A stretch of 64,000 nucleotides of DNA from Segniliparus rugosus ATCC BAA-974 (GCF_000185725.2 NZ_KI391954.1:62001-126000); one strand, 5' to 3'; positions 16,743 to 25,705 are shown, counted from the stretch's first letter. Made by a program: numbers and translations. Notes: generated from the sequence alone by a model not told the origin.

Positions 16743-17317
16743 GAGCCGAGTTTTTGACCGTGCCGCTGAGCGACCACGAGCTGGCGTGGCTGCGCGAGCT
16801 CGCGCAGGACAGCGGCAAGGAGCCCGTGGACGTGTTGCGCGCGCTCCTGTCGCGCGCCACGTACGAGCTGCGCTGCCGCGAGGCGGCCTGGCGCGACCCC
16901 GCGAGGTGGACGAGCAGGAGCAGGGCGGCGATGGACGGGCGTCCGGAGACCATGGTCGAGCACGACCGGGAGACCCGCGTGACGACGATCGCGGTGGACG
17001 GCCAGCCGGTCGTCGAGGTCCGCGACCCGGTCGTCCTGCGGCGCCTGCACGCCGCCGTCACAGGCGCCGTCATCGAGACGGAGACCCCGGACGCCGTGGC
17101 CGACAAGGACGCGTACCGGCTGCTCGTGCGCCTCGCCCGCGACCTGCGCCCGGCGTGGTCCGCCGCCGCGGGGCTGAGCGCGCGCCATCCCGACACGCTC
17201 GGCCTCGTCGGCATGGCCCCGGCGGACGTGGACCGCCTTGAGGCGGTCTACCGGGGCGCGCGCTCGACGATGGAGGCCATGCGCGCCGACCACGACGAGA
17301 CGAAAGAAGAGGCGTGA
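16727..17317 (+). CDS. Hypothetical protein
   Basis: 196 aa from ATG 16727 (AGGAGAGGAG upstream). The N-terminal part (VPLSDHELAWLRELAQDSGKEPVDVLRALL) looks like a ribbon-helix-helix or regulatory helix pair. The rest is helical with no recognised family. It lies in the coupled chain of island genes. Confidence 0.55.
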   Translation: MEPPVRAEFLTVPLSDHELAWLRELAQDSGKEPVDVLRALLSRATYELRCREAAWRDPARWTSRSRAAMDGRPETMVEHDRETRVTTIAVDGQPVVEVRDPVVLRRLHAAVTGAVIETETPDAVADKDAYRLLVRLARDLRPAWSAAAGLSARHPDTLGLVGMAPADVDRLEAVYRGARSTMEAMRADHDETKEEA

Positions 17318-17319
17318 GC

Positions 17320-17958
17320 ATGGCCGACGACGAGACGAAGGAGCACGAGATGACGGAACCCGCCGACACGGACGAGGTCGATCCGATCGACTGGACGGAC
17401 AAGGAGCGCTGGGGCCCGTGCCACTCTGGCGTCGGGCGCGGCTGGTACCCGGCCGTGCTTGCGGCCGAACGGCAGTTGCGCGAGCTCGTCCCCGGGGTCC
17501 AGATCCAGCAGGTGAAGGAGAAGTGGGGCGGCCTGCGGCTTTATTACCACTGCCCCGACGGGACGCCCGGCGAGTCCGCGCACTTGGCCTATCTCGCCGT
17601 CGAGGTCGCCGAGGAGCGCTGCTGGGCGGCCTGCGAGAAGTGCGGGGCCCCCGGCCGCGTCCGGGACGACCGGGGCTGGCGGCTCGTGCTGTGCGACGAG
17701 CACCAGCGCAGCGTGCCCGGCGCGGGGAAGGGCGGGCGGCGCGGCCCCGCGCCGGGGCCTGGGGCCGCGCTCTCCCGCCGCTTGGCCGTGGTCCGCAAGC
17801 TGCGCGAGGCGTGTGAGGCGGCCCGCGTGCTCGCCGACCTGTGTCCCGACGAGCTCGCCGCGTGCGGCTTGACCGCGGGCGACGTGGAGGCCCTGGAGGG
17901 CTGGTGGCGCGCGGCGCTCGTCTCGCTGGTCGCGTTGGGCGCGGCGGAGGGGCTGTGA
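17320..17958 (+). CDS. Hypothetical protein with zinc-binding Cys/His cluster
   Basis: 212 aa from ATG 17320 (AGAAGAGG 7 bp upstream; GTG 17314 is an alternative coupled start). The central segment CEKCGAPG ... LCDEHQ supplies four potential zinc ligands, and before it is an aromatic block WGGLRLYYHCPDG. The last ~70 residues are helical. Similar short proteins (IQQVKEKWGGLRLYY) occur in phage and island contexts with unknown role. Last gene of the operon starting at 13643. Confidence 0.6.
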   Translation: MADDETKEHEMTEPADTDEVDPIDWTDKERWGPCHSGVGRGWYPAVLAAERQLRELVPGVQIQQVKEKWGGLRLYYHCPDGTPGESAHLAYLAVEVAEERCWAACEKCGAPGRVRDDRGWRLVLCDEHQRSVPGAGKGGRRGPAPGPGAALSRRLAVVRKLREACEAARVLADLCPDELAACGLTAGDVEALEGWWRAALVSLVALGAAEGL

Positions 17959-18160
17959 GGGGCGAGGGCGGGGCGGGGTCCTGTTATAGCTATCAGGCAT
18001 GGCAATTGGCATGGCTGGTTTCGCTACCTCGCGGTTGCGAGTGTCTGCGGGGCTATGTATCTTTCAACCTGGCTTTCATAATCCCCATCACCATGCGGAG
18101 GGCTGAGATGATTACACGTGCGCGTTGCGTCGATGTCGCGCGTGCGGGGCGGTTCGCGCT

Positions 18161-18547
18161 GTGAGCGCGCAGCAGGGCGGAGGCCCCGGGGGCGGCCAGG
18201 TCACCGCGTCCCCGGAGCAGATCGCCGCGACGGGGAAGTTCGCGGCGGCGAAGGCCGAGGAGATCGAGTCCGGGGTGAACGGCTTCGCCTCGGAGGTGGA
18301 GGAGTTCTGCGGCTCGGGCTGGCAGGGCCAGGCCTCCGACGCGTTCAAGCCCCCGTTCGACGAGTGGAAGGCGGCGATGCTCGACATCGGGAAGGCCTTG
18401 CAGTCCACCTCGGAGCGGTTGATGTCGGCGAGCCACGAGTACGCGCAACGGGAGACGGAGAACAAGGAGCTGATCCACAAGAGCGACGAGAAGGTCCAGC
18501 AGGCCGCGCGCGAGGTCGCGCAGCTGGAGGGGAAGGGCAAGGGCTGA
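18161..18547 (+). CDS. WXG100 protein with secretion signal (EsxB-type)
   Basis: 128 aa from GTG 18161. Two long helices flank the turn GSGWQGQASDAF, the WXG100 motif. A C-terminal YAQRE matches the YxxxD/E type VII export signal, so this is the signal-bearing partner. It overlaps the next small WXG100-like gene by one base (TGATG), as in esxBA pairs. It leads the toxin operon. Confidence 0.88.
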   Translation: MSAQQGGGPGGGQVTASPEQIAATGKFAAAKAEEIESGVNGFASEVEEFCGSGWQGQASDAFKPPFDEWKAAMLDIGKALQSTSERLMSASHEYAQRETENKELIHKSDEKVQQAAREVAQLEGKGKG

Positions 18548-18840
18548 TGCCGGGCAAGTACGTCGCCGACCTCGACCAGATGGACTCCACGGTCTCGCGC
18601 ATGGAGGCGTTCGAGAACCAGGTGCAGTCCTGGACCGAGGAGATCGACGCGGAGGTCAAGAAACTGCACGTCAGCTGGAGCGGGGACGCGGCCTCGGCGC
18701 AGCAGGCCGACCATGACCGCTGGACGAAGGACGCGCAGGCGGCGAAAGAGGCCCTGGAGAAGCTGAAGGCCGTGATGCGCAAGGCGCACGAGAACTACAC
18801 GGGCGCGAACACGGCGAACAAGGCGATGTGGGCAGGGTGA
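18547..18840 (+). CDS. WXG100-like protein (EsxA-type partner)
   Basis: 97 aa helical hairpin with HVSWSGDAAS at the turn (WSG for WXG). It has no YxxxE tail, as expected for the non-signal partner of the coupled upstream protein. The pair probably forms a heterodimer that escorts the downstream deaminase toxin to the ESX channel. Confidence 0.85.
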   Translation: MPGKYVADLDQMDSTVSRMEAFENQVQSWTEEIDAEVKKLHVSWSGDAASAQQADHDRWTKDAQAAKEALEKLKAVMRKAHENYTGANTANKAMWAG

Positions 18841-18844
18841 TCGC

Positions 18845-20215
18845 ATGGTGAAGAACGACGTGGAGTTCGCCGCGTACTCGACTTCCTCCACGCATCTGCT
18901 CGACGTCAGCTCCGGGGCGCGCTCGGCGCTGACCAACCTCGCGTCCGCGCTGCAAGGCTCCCTCGGCGGGGCCGGGGGCACCGACGAGGCCGGGCGGGAG
19001 TGGTCCCAGCAGTTCGACCCCGCCATGAAGGCCGCGCTGGAGGGCGGCGCGGCGACGGTCAACACCACGGGCAACCACTCCGGGCTGCTGCACGCGAGCG
19101 GCCTGAACCACGTGAAGGCCGACGCCGCGTCCACGATCGGCGGCGGGGACGAGTCGTTCCCTGCCGCGCCGAGCTTCACGGAGTTCACGGCCCCGTCCGT
19201 GCCATCAGCGGACGGCGGGCCGAACAAGGCTCCGATGGGCGGCATGGTCGGCAAGATCTGGTCCTGGATCGAGGACAAGGTCGGCTTCGTCTGGCCCAAC
19301 GGCGACCCCGGCAAGCTCCAGTCCGTGCAGGCCGCCTGCCAGCAGGCCGCCTCGGCGATCGACGCCGCCAAGGGCGGGGTCGGCTCGGCGAAGGGCCTCA
19401 TGGGCGCGCAGCAGGCCCCGGAGATCGCGGACATGCTCGGCAAGCTCGGCCTGGACGAGACCGACCTCTCGGACCTCTCCGACGGGCTGCGCGAGCTCGG
19501 GAGCTCGGCGGGCGAGCACGCCACCAACATCACGAACGCCCACAACGCCCTGTTCAAGGCCATCGAGGACTTCGCCATCGAGACGGCCGCGTGGGAGGTC
19601 GGCGGCGCGATCCTCTCGGTCTTCACGGCGGGGCTCGGGGAGGTGCTGGCGAACGGCGCGGTCGCGCTGCGCCTGGCGAACCTCGTGCGCAGGCTCAAAG
19701 AGCTCTACGAGATGTTCAAGAACGCCGTGCGGGCCACCCTCGCCGCGATCCGGGCGCTGCCCGGCAAGCTCGGGGCCAAGGTCGCCGCGATGTTCGCCCG
19801 CGGCGGCAAGGCGGGCGGGAGCGCGGTGAACGCGGAGGCCGAGCAGGCCAGGCTCGCCGCGAGGGCGCGCGACCTGCACAGCCGACTGGTGAACGCGAAG
19901 ACCGGCAAGCCCGACGTCCGCGCGCAGAACAGCCGCACCTCCGCCGCGATGAGCACCAAGGAGGGCAAGGACGTCCTCGCCGGCGGCGGCAGGGACCTCA
20001 ACCCCGCCCAGCGCGCGGCGGCGGGCCCGAACGACGTGGTCGCGATGCAGCCCGGGGCGCACGCGGAGGTCACCGCGATCAACGGCGCGAAAGAAGCCGG
20101 ACTCACCCCTTCGCAGATTGCGGTGTCCCGCCCCATCTGCGACAATTGCCAGACCGCCATCCAAGAGAGCGGCGGGACCATACACCCCGATGGAATGGGA
20201 GCCACCTGGCCATGA
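18845..20215 (+). CDS. Type VII-associated polymorphic toxin with C-terminal deaminase domain
   Basis: 456 aa. The N-terminal ~130 residues are helical, WXG/LXG-like. The middle is an Ala/Gly-rich helical region with a hydrophobic stretch (~250-290, GGAILSVFTAGLGEVLANGAVALRLANLV). The C-terminal ~90 residues form a cytidine-deaminase fold: H406 and E408 in PGAHAEVTAI, and C432/C435 in RPICDNCQ, the zinc site. This resembles nucleic-acid deaminase toxins of polymorphic systems (YwqJ-like; subfamily uncertain). Target presumed to be nucleic acid or nucleotides in rival cells. It overlaps the candidate immunity gene by ATGA. Confidence 0.85.
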   Translation: MVKNDVEFAAYSTSSTHLLDVSSGARSALTNLASALQGSLGGAGGTDEAGREWSQQFDPAMKAALEGGAATVNTTGNHSGLLHASGLNHVKADAASTIGGGDESFPAAPSFTEFTAPSVPSADGGPNKAPMGGMVGKIWSWIEDKVGFVWPNGDPGKLQSVQAACQQAASAIDAAKGGVGSAKGLMGAQQAPEIADMLGKLGLDETDLSDLSDGLRELGSSAGEHATNITNAHNALFKAIEDFAIETAAWEVGGAILSVFTAGLGEVLANGAVALRLANLVRRLKELYEMFKNAVRATLAAIRALPGKLGAKVAAMFARGGKAGGSAVNAEAEQARLAARARDLHSRLVNAKTGKPDVRAQNSRTSAAMSTKEGKDVLAGGGRDLNPAQRAAAGPNDVVAMQPGAHAEVTAINGAKEAGLTPSQIAVSRPICDNCQTAIQESGGTIHPDGMGATWP

Positions 20216-20853
20216 GCAGCAGCTTCGACCTGCTGGACTACGGTTCGCAGGTCTACGCGAAAGTCGACGCGCTCTCCTCGGAGAAGCAGCTCCTCTTCGA
20301 GGCCGGGCTGTGCGAGGTGCTCTACACCCTCGTCGCCGCCGTCGCCAAGGACGAGGACCCGCGCAGGCTCGCCGCGTACCGCCATGGGCTCGACGTGATC
20401 CGCCGCGCGGCCCAGGGCGAGGCGCAGCCCGAGTCCGCGGTCGCGCAGGCCCGCGACGCGGTCGACTCGCTCATCCCCGACGACGACGCCCCCGGCTGGG
20501 GCTGGACCACCCCGCTCTGGCAGAACGCGGGGATCAGCGTCTACTACACGCTCGGCGTGGTGGCCGGCGACGAGGAGGCGGGCTTCCCGCTCTCGCACTA
20601 CGTCGAGGCCGCCGACTACGTCGCGCAGTCCACGAGCGGGCTCGACACCCCGCTCCCGGGCATCGAGCGCGAGCCGGTCGTCGTCCAGGCGCGCCAGATC
20701 GTCGCCGACATGGTGCAGGCGTTGGAGAACATGGACCTCTCCCCGGACGCGGTCGCCGGGTACTACGGCCAGCTCGCCGGGGACGGGCGCTACCTCGCGT
20801 CCATCGCCGAGAGGCTGCGCGACGAGGCCAGGGCGCGCGGTGTCAACATCTGA
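20212..20853 (+). CDS. Candidate immunity protein for the deaminase toxin
   Basis: 213 aa, ATG 20212 overlapping the toxin stop. Soluble, acidic and all-helical (LLFEAGLCEVLYTLVAAVAK, GISVYYTLGVVAGDEEAGF). No family firmly recognised. Position directly after a toxin domain is the standard place for its inhibitor. Ends inside the next gene (14-bp overlap). Confidence 0.6.
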   Translation: MSSSFDLLDYGSQVYAKVDALSSEKQLLFEAGLCEVLYTLVAAVAKDEDPRRLAAYRHGLDVIRRAAQGEAQPESAVAQARDAVDSLIPDDDAPGWGWTTPLWQNAGISVYYTLGVVAGDEEAGFPLSHYVEAADYVAQSTSGLDTPLPGIEREPVVVQARQIVADMVQALENMDLSPDAVAGYYGQLAGDGRYLASIAERLRDEARARGVNI

Positions 20854-21262
20854 GCCAGCCTTCGAGGACAGGCTGGAGGCGTGGGCGAAGCAGGCCGAGC
20901 AGGCCCAGGCCCGGCTCGCCCAGGTTCGGGGCAAGGGCACGGCAGTGGACGGCTACCTCGTGATCACGGTGGACGCGGCGGGCAAGATGCTCTCGATGAC
21001 GACCGACACGCCCGTGTCGGGGCTGCACCACGAGGACGTGCAATCGGCGGTCATGCGCGCCTACCGGGCCGCGTGCGCCGACGCGGAGAAGCAGGCCGGG
21101 GCGATCACCGCCGAGCTGTACAAGGACCCCGAGATCCGCGACGTGCTCTCCAAGGCGAACCCGAGCGCCAAGCTCCCCGAGCCCCCGCGCGCCGCTCCGT
21201 CCGCGCCGGAGATCGACGACGACGAGTGGAACGACGCGAGCGCCTGGCTCCGGAAGGCGTAG
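20840..21262 (+). CDS. YbaB/EbfC-like protein of the type VII toxin operon
   Basis: 140 aa, GTG start. A helical N-terminus (FEDRLEAWAKQAEQAQARL) precedes a small beta sheet (VDGYLVITVDAAGKMLSMTT) and a C-terminal helix (DVQSAVMRAYRAACADAEKQ), the fold order of YbaB/EbfC proteins. Members of this family commonly accompany ESX substrate genes (EspL and relatives in mycobacteria), possibly as chaperones. Confidence 0.65.
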   Translation: MSTSEPAFEDRLEAWAKQAEQAQARLAQVRGKGTAVDGYLVITVDAAGKMLSMTTDTPVSGLHHEDVQSAVMRAYRAACADAEKQAGAITAELYKDPEIRDVLSKANPSAKLPEPPRAAPSAPEIDDDEWNDASAWLRKA

Positions 21263-21270
21263 GGCGAACT

Positions 21271-22645
21271 GTGAAATGGCGGTGGCCGGACCCCCAGCGT
21301 GACGAGTGGCGCAGAGAGGACCGGGAAGCTCGGGTGGCCAGGGATTCGGTTGCCAAATGGATGGACTTGGCCGACCAGGTGGACCTTCAGGTCCAGGGCT
21401 CGACCAGGCTCGTGTACACCTCCACGAACAAGGCTCTTGTGCTCGCGGGACAACTCGGCGTGGACATCGAGAACACGCTTTCCCTGAAGACCGTCGCGGG
21501 GGTCGACGCGAAAATCGCTCGTGGTAGTCGTGAGTCGCAGTCCAGCGGGGCGCCGCTGAAAGACCGACCGTTCGACCTGGTCCAGGCGGCCACGGACGCG
21601 CTCGCGAGGACGAAAGGCGATCTCATCCGGGTCCGCGACGCGAGGAAGAACGAGAGGCGCTACGTCAAAGTGCGGGCTTGGGCGGTGTGCGGGGGGATGG
21701 CGGCGAAGGCGGTCCACCCGGAGCACGAGGCGGACCGGCGCGTCGTTTGGTGGGCCGGAGAGGCTCCGGAGGCGTCGTTCTTCCTCGCGGGCAACGTGAA
21801 GAACTTCGTCACTCCTCTCGCGGAGGGGCTCCTCCCGGACGGCGGGGCGCCGATCCGGTGGAACCCCTCCGACTACGGCGGTTCCGACAAGATGGTCACG
21901 TACTTGGCGCGCGCCGCCGTAGAGGACGGTGACCGCGACGACGAGGTGTTCCCGGAGGACTGGACGCACAGAATGCTGTTGACGTTCGGGCTGGAAGAGC
22001 GGTGGGGGACCTCCCCCGCGATCGAGGAGGGCTGGTACGACTTCGTCTTCCGCTGCGACGACGCGAGAACCCTCGTGGAGCCCGCCGGGCTCGACGTGGT
22101 CCGGCGGCGGCACTGGAAAGACACCCGTCGGCATGTCTGTCTGGTCGGATCCCCACTCTGGGTGGCGCGGGCCGAGAGGCCGACGTACGGCTGGTACCGC
22201 GTCGGCCGCTGCCACGTGGTCTGCGACGAGTCGTACGCCGTCGAGGGCCATCCTGTCGAGCCGGGGGGGCTATTACGCGGAGCGCGAGGGGGGACGGTGG
22301 ACCGGCAGGGTCGGACTGCGCTGCTCGAAGCACTGGCGGTCTGGCGCGGAGCTGCGCAGGTTCGAGCGCGAGACGATCCCGCCTCCCGAACTCGGAGCGA
22401 CGCCGCCGCCGGAACCAGGCACCCCGAAGATCGACTACTGGATCACGACGGAGGCCCAGGAGTCCAGGGACCGGTCCGCCGCCCTGAACTTCCTTCGCCC
22501 TCCCGATTCGGTGATGGACTGGACGCAGCGCGCGGCCCCACACCTCGGCCAATACCTCCTCCACAGGCCCGCACGGCCGGACGGCGCGCTCGCCCGGATC
22601 GCGTGGGCGATCGGTCTGAGGCCGGTCGAGGAGTCGGCCGGGTGA
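21271..22645 (+). pseudogene. Hypothetical protein gene interrupted at a G7 tract
   Basis: GTG 21271 opens a frame of ~330 codons (MKWRWPDPQRDEWRREDREA ... YGWYRVGRCHVVCDES). At 22263-22269 there are seven G residues. After them the coding signal continues one base over (GGYYAEREGGRW, then DYWITTEAQESRDRSAALNF) to a stop at 22645 that overlaps the next gene by GTGA. Removing one G restores a ~458-aa protein. The family is unknown; in this operon it could be a further immunity or accessory protein. The tract could be a phase-variable switch, a decayed gene or a read error. Confidence 0.65.
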
Positions 22646-22920
22646 CGCTTTTCGACTTGTTCGCGCAAGTGTGGTCGGTCCTGCTCTGGTGCCTTGGCCT
22701 CGCGTTGGCGGGGTTCGGCGTGTGGGTCGTGTGGAAGTCCTGGCCGCGTTCGGGCACCGGCCTCGAATGGGGCCTCAAGATCGTCTTCTGGGCGCTGCTC
22801 GGGTATGCCCTCTACGGCTGCTACCACTGGTTCGCGGACCAAGTCGAACCGCCCCCGCCTCCGGAGCCGCCAGCGCGCCACCACAGCCCCTACTCCCCGT
22901 ACGGGGAGAGATTGAAATGA
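22642..22920 (+). CDS. Small membrane protein
   Basis: 92 aa from GTG 22642 (GTGA overlap). Two transmembrane helices (~8-30, WSVLLWCLGLALAGFGVWVV; ~43-64) and a proline-rich cytosolic tail (PPPPPEPPARHHS). Probably the last gene of the toxin operon. Function unknown. Confidence 0.6.
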   Translation: MTLFDLFAQVWSVLLWCLGLALAGFGVWVVWKSWPRSGTGLEWGLKIVFWALLGYALYGCYHWFADQVEPPPPPEPPARHHSPYSPYGERLK

Positions 22921-22932
22921 CGGTCTACAGTG

Positions 22933-22962
22933 TCGATTTTCGACTGGCGTATCGAGAATCGT
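22933..22962. promoter_or_regulatory. Paired operator-like sites before the AIPR gene
   Basis: TCGATTTTCGAC (22933-22944) and, on the other strand, ACGATTCTCGAT (22962-22951), 18 bp apart centre to centre. Same motif as before the double-HTH gene at 11.0-11.1 kb. The gap to 23039 is AT-rich and would hold the AIPR promoter. Confidence 0.6.
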
Positions 22963-23038
22963 CAGTTGGGGAAGTCCAGTCTAATTTCAGTAAACTTCCA
23001 TATCAGTAATTCATATTAGTAGAAAAGCGAGGTCATTC

Positions 23039-24724
23039 GTGGGTGATTTGCACGTGACACGGATCAAGCGGCGTCTGCAAGACACCACATATCCGCACAT
23101 CGATGTCTCGGACTTAGCAGCGCACAGTGAGAAAAACGTCGAGCAAGCACGGCTCAGTCGTGCGCTCGCAGCGTTCGTTTTGACAAAAATTGCAGGTATG
23201 AGCGATGAAGACGCGGCACGTTCTGTGACTGACGGCCCCGGCGACAACGGCATCGATGCCATCGCGTTCGTGGAGTCAGACACGCCGATCCTCTTCGTAG
23301 TGCAGTCGAAATGGTCTGACAAAGGCGATAAAGGCGCAGCTCTCGACGACATGATCAAGTTTCAGAAGGGGTTGGAGGATCTGCTCTCCATGAGATGGAC
23401 ACGATTCAACGACAAGATAAGAGACCGGAGGTCTGAACTAGACGACCTCCTGATGACGAGGGCGGATCTGCGGGTCGAAGTCATCTATGCATCGATGGGC
23501 ACACCAGAAATTGCCGAGGCAGTGCGCGGGCACATGGACGACTACTTTGCCGACCTCAACGACCCGACCGAGGTCGCGATGTTCACCTACGCGAATCAGG
23601 GGTACATCTATAGATTATTGATCGAAGAGACCGGTTATAGCCAGATCGATCTCAGGGTGGAGCTCTCCGACTGGGGTCGGCTAGAAGGCCCTCACGATGC
23701 GGTGTACGGGCACGTGAGCGGTGCTGAGATCGCGGGGTGGCTACGCGATCATGGTGATCCACTTCTATCTCGTAATGTGCGTGTGTTCCTTCGAAAATCC
23801 GAGGTCAATAACTCTGTCCTAGAAACAGTCGCCGAGAGTCCGGAGAGCTTTTGGTATTTCAACAACGGGGTCACAGCGCTCTGTGAATCTATAGGAAAGA
23901 CGCCTGCTGGCGGCCTCGAACGTCGACAGGGCACGTTTGAGTTCAAGGGCATCAGCATTGTCAACGGAGCCCAGACTGTCGGAACCTTGGCCAGCGCCCT
24001 GCGGCAGGGAAAGCGAGCGGAGTTGGATTCCGTGCGTGTTATGGTGCGGTTCATCTCGCTGGAATCTGCCCCCGAGGACTTCGGGGAGCGTGTTACCCGG
24101 GCTACCAACACCCAGAACGTGATTGGTGGCCGAGATTTTGTCGGTCTTGACCCCGAGCAGACACGTCTACGTCAGGATTTCTCCTTTGACAACCTCATTT
24201 ACACGATCCGCAGCGGCGAGGAGCATCCTGCTCCGGAAGCAGGGTGCGAATTTACCGAGGCGGCGGTGGCACTCGCATGTGCACATTCCGCCGCGCTAGC
24301 GACACAGTCAAAACGCGAAGTCAGCCGACTGTGGGATGACACTTCAAGGTCGCCCTACAAGGTTCTCTTCAACGCTGGGACCAGTCACCTTCGTGTGTGG
24401 CGTCTGGTCCAGATACTGCGCGCGATCGACAACGAGCTGGATAATTTACGAAACGATCTCGACAATCGCTCTAAAGCGTATGCCGTACACGGCAACCGCC
24501 TCATTTCCCACGTGATCTTCAACCGGTTGGACATGGGGATGATTGATGACGATACCGCAGACTGGAGCTCGGTTGTGCAGCAAGCCCAAGAGATGGCTCT
24601 GCCAGTACTTGAAGCCATGAAGGAAATCGGTGAGGCCAGGTATGGGGGATATACAGCGAGCTTGTTCAAGAACGCCACCAAGACCGGCGAGCTAGCTTCG
24701 CTCACTATCAAGGCGCTCAGCTAG
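23039..24724 (+). CDS. AIPR-family phage abortive-infection protein
   Basis: 561 aa from GTG 23039. Family landmarks: an N-terminal nuclease-like block with DGPGDNGIDAI and FVVQSKW (PD-(D/E)xK-type D...QxK), then SFWYFNNGVTALCE and ISIVNGAQTVGTL, diagnostic of AIPR (abortive infection phage resistance, also found with DISARM-like and standalone defence). Base composition is clearly lower in GC than the neighbours, indicating recent transfer. Two operator-like sites upstream match those of the island regulator, suggesting repression in the resting state. Monocistronic. Confidence 0.85.
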   Translation: MGDLHVTRIKRRLQDTTYPHIDVSDLAAHSEKNVEQARLSRALAAFVLTKIAGMSDEDAARSVTDGPGDNGIDAIAFVESDTPILFVVQSKWSDKGDKGAALDDMIKFQKGLEDLLSMRWTRFNDKIRDRRSELDDLLMTRADLRVEVIYASMGTPEIAEAVRGHMDDYFADLNDPTEVAMFTYANQGYIYRLLIEETGYSQIDLRVELSDWGRLEGPHDAVYGHVSGAEIAGWLRDHGDPLLSRNVRVFLRKSEVNNSVLETVAESPESFWYFNNGVTALCESIGKTPAGGLERRQGTFEFKGISIVNGAQTVGTLASALRQGKRAELDSVRVMVRFISLESAPEDFGERVTRATNTQNVIGGRDFVGLDPEQTRLRQDFSFDNLIYTIRSGEEHPAPEAGCEFTEAAVALACAHSAALATQSKREVSRLWDDTSRSPYKVLFNAGTSHLRVWRLVQILRAIDNELDNLRNDLDNRSKAYAVHGNRLISHVIFNRLDMGMIDDDTADWSSVVQQAQEMALPVLEAMKEIGEARYGGYTASLFKNATKTGELASLTIKALS

Positions 24725-25152
24725 TCGTATTGGCCCGAGAGGTTAGGTGCGGCTCGCGGGCGGAGAACCTCCGCCGGGTGTGTACCTTGGTCCACGAGCA
24801 TCGGCTCGGGACGCGGGCGGGGCTCGCCGACTGGTCTGCGACCCCGGCGCAACGGCGGCCGAGGACGATCTGAGAACGCGCTTCGCCGAATCTCTCCGTT
24901 GGCCCCTCCGCAGCCGAAGAATGACGGAAGCTCACAGCTCCGCACGGGGCGGACCGCGCTCCGCGAATCAGTGCCGCGCCTCTCTGATGACGAGTTTTGT
25001 CGTATTTCCCACATTCGGAGCGAAAGCTCGTTTTCGGGGGTGTGGAAGCGGCCGGGGAGACCTCTCGCGAGCGATGAGTCGCGAGATCGGCAGGTCGCGC
25101 ATAAGGTTCGGCGTTTTCCCAGCTAGGACCGTGTCACACGTTCCCAAAACGC

Positions 25153-25275
25153 CATGATCACGTTCCCGTCACACGTTTCGCGTGCGTCCCGACCAGGCTC
25201 GGAGGAATTTCAGGCCAGTCCCCGGGGCCGGGGACTGGACCGTTTCGTGGATCGAAATCGGCGGCCAGTCGGGCG
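25153..25275 (+). repeat. Diverged direct repeat, copy A
   Basis: Begins CCATGATCACGTTCC and ends near TCGTGGATCGAAATCGGCGG. Aligns with gaps to 25590-25705 (CCATGATCGCGTTCC ... TTGTGGATTGAAAGGCGGG), by eye roughly two thirds identical over ~115 bp. The two copies bracket the tRNA fragment and hairpin. Confidence 0.5.
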
Positions 25276-25287
25276 ATGCCCAATTCT

Positions 25288-25323
25288 AGTGGATGGAGCA
25301 AGGGTTTCCTAAACCCTGTGTCG
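25288..25323 (+). repeat. 36-nt tRNA-Arg(CCT) fragment, inverted relative to the gene at 8.2 kb
   Basis: Matches tRNA nucleotides 14-49 (D-loop to variable loop, including the whole anticodon arm AGGGTTTCCTAAACCCT) with one mismatch at 25295. The intact tRNA is on the minus strand and this copy on the plus strand, so the pair is an inverted repeat ~17 kb apart. It looks like an attachment-site core. Confidence 0.85.
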
Positions 25324-25334
25324 ATCTGAAAACC

Positions 25335-25366
25335 CGAAGGCCCGTCCGATGTCGGACGGGCCTTCG
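25335..25366. terminator. 15-bp perfect palindrome, terminator-like
   Basis: CGAAGGCCCGTCCGA, TG, TCGGACGGGCCTTCG. It sits 11 bp beyond the tRNA fragment; a short TTTT follows at ~25378. It could be an intrinsic terminator facing either way, consistent with a former tRNA 3' flank. Confidence 0.6.
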
Positions 25367-25589
25367 AGTCGGGGTCTGTTTTCAGTTGTGGGCGGCTTTG
25401 AGCCCCGTATCTCTTTTTGGATGGTGTCGGCGGCCTGCTCGGTCAGTCCTCGTTTTCGTGCGGCGGTCGCGGTCATGGTGTGCTTTCCGCTGTCACGGCG
25501 ACAGCGTTGCAGGTTTTGCCGCTCAACGCTCAGTTCGGGAATGATTTCGGCGTTCCCAGTTCAGGGCGGGCCGCTCGTTCGATGATTCC

Positions 25590-25705
25590 CATGATCGCGT
25601 TCCGCTCCCGTTTTCCACGTATGCTGTGATCCGGGCCTGGCGATTTCGATCCAGTCCCGTAGGGCCGGGTCGGGCCGTCTTGTGGATTGAAAGGCGGGTT
25701 GGCGC
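25590..25705 (+). repeat. Diverged direct repeat, copy B
   Basis: Second copy of the element at 25153-25275, in the same orientation, ending just before the stop codon of the minus-strand gene at 25714. See copy A. Confidence 0.5.

Noticed and set aside
8234..25323. Simple attL/attR pair of an excisable element
   Set aside because: The two tRNA-derived copies are inverted, not direct, so excision between them is not expected.
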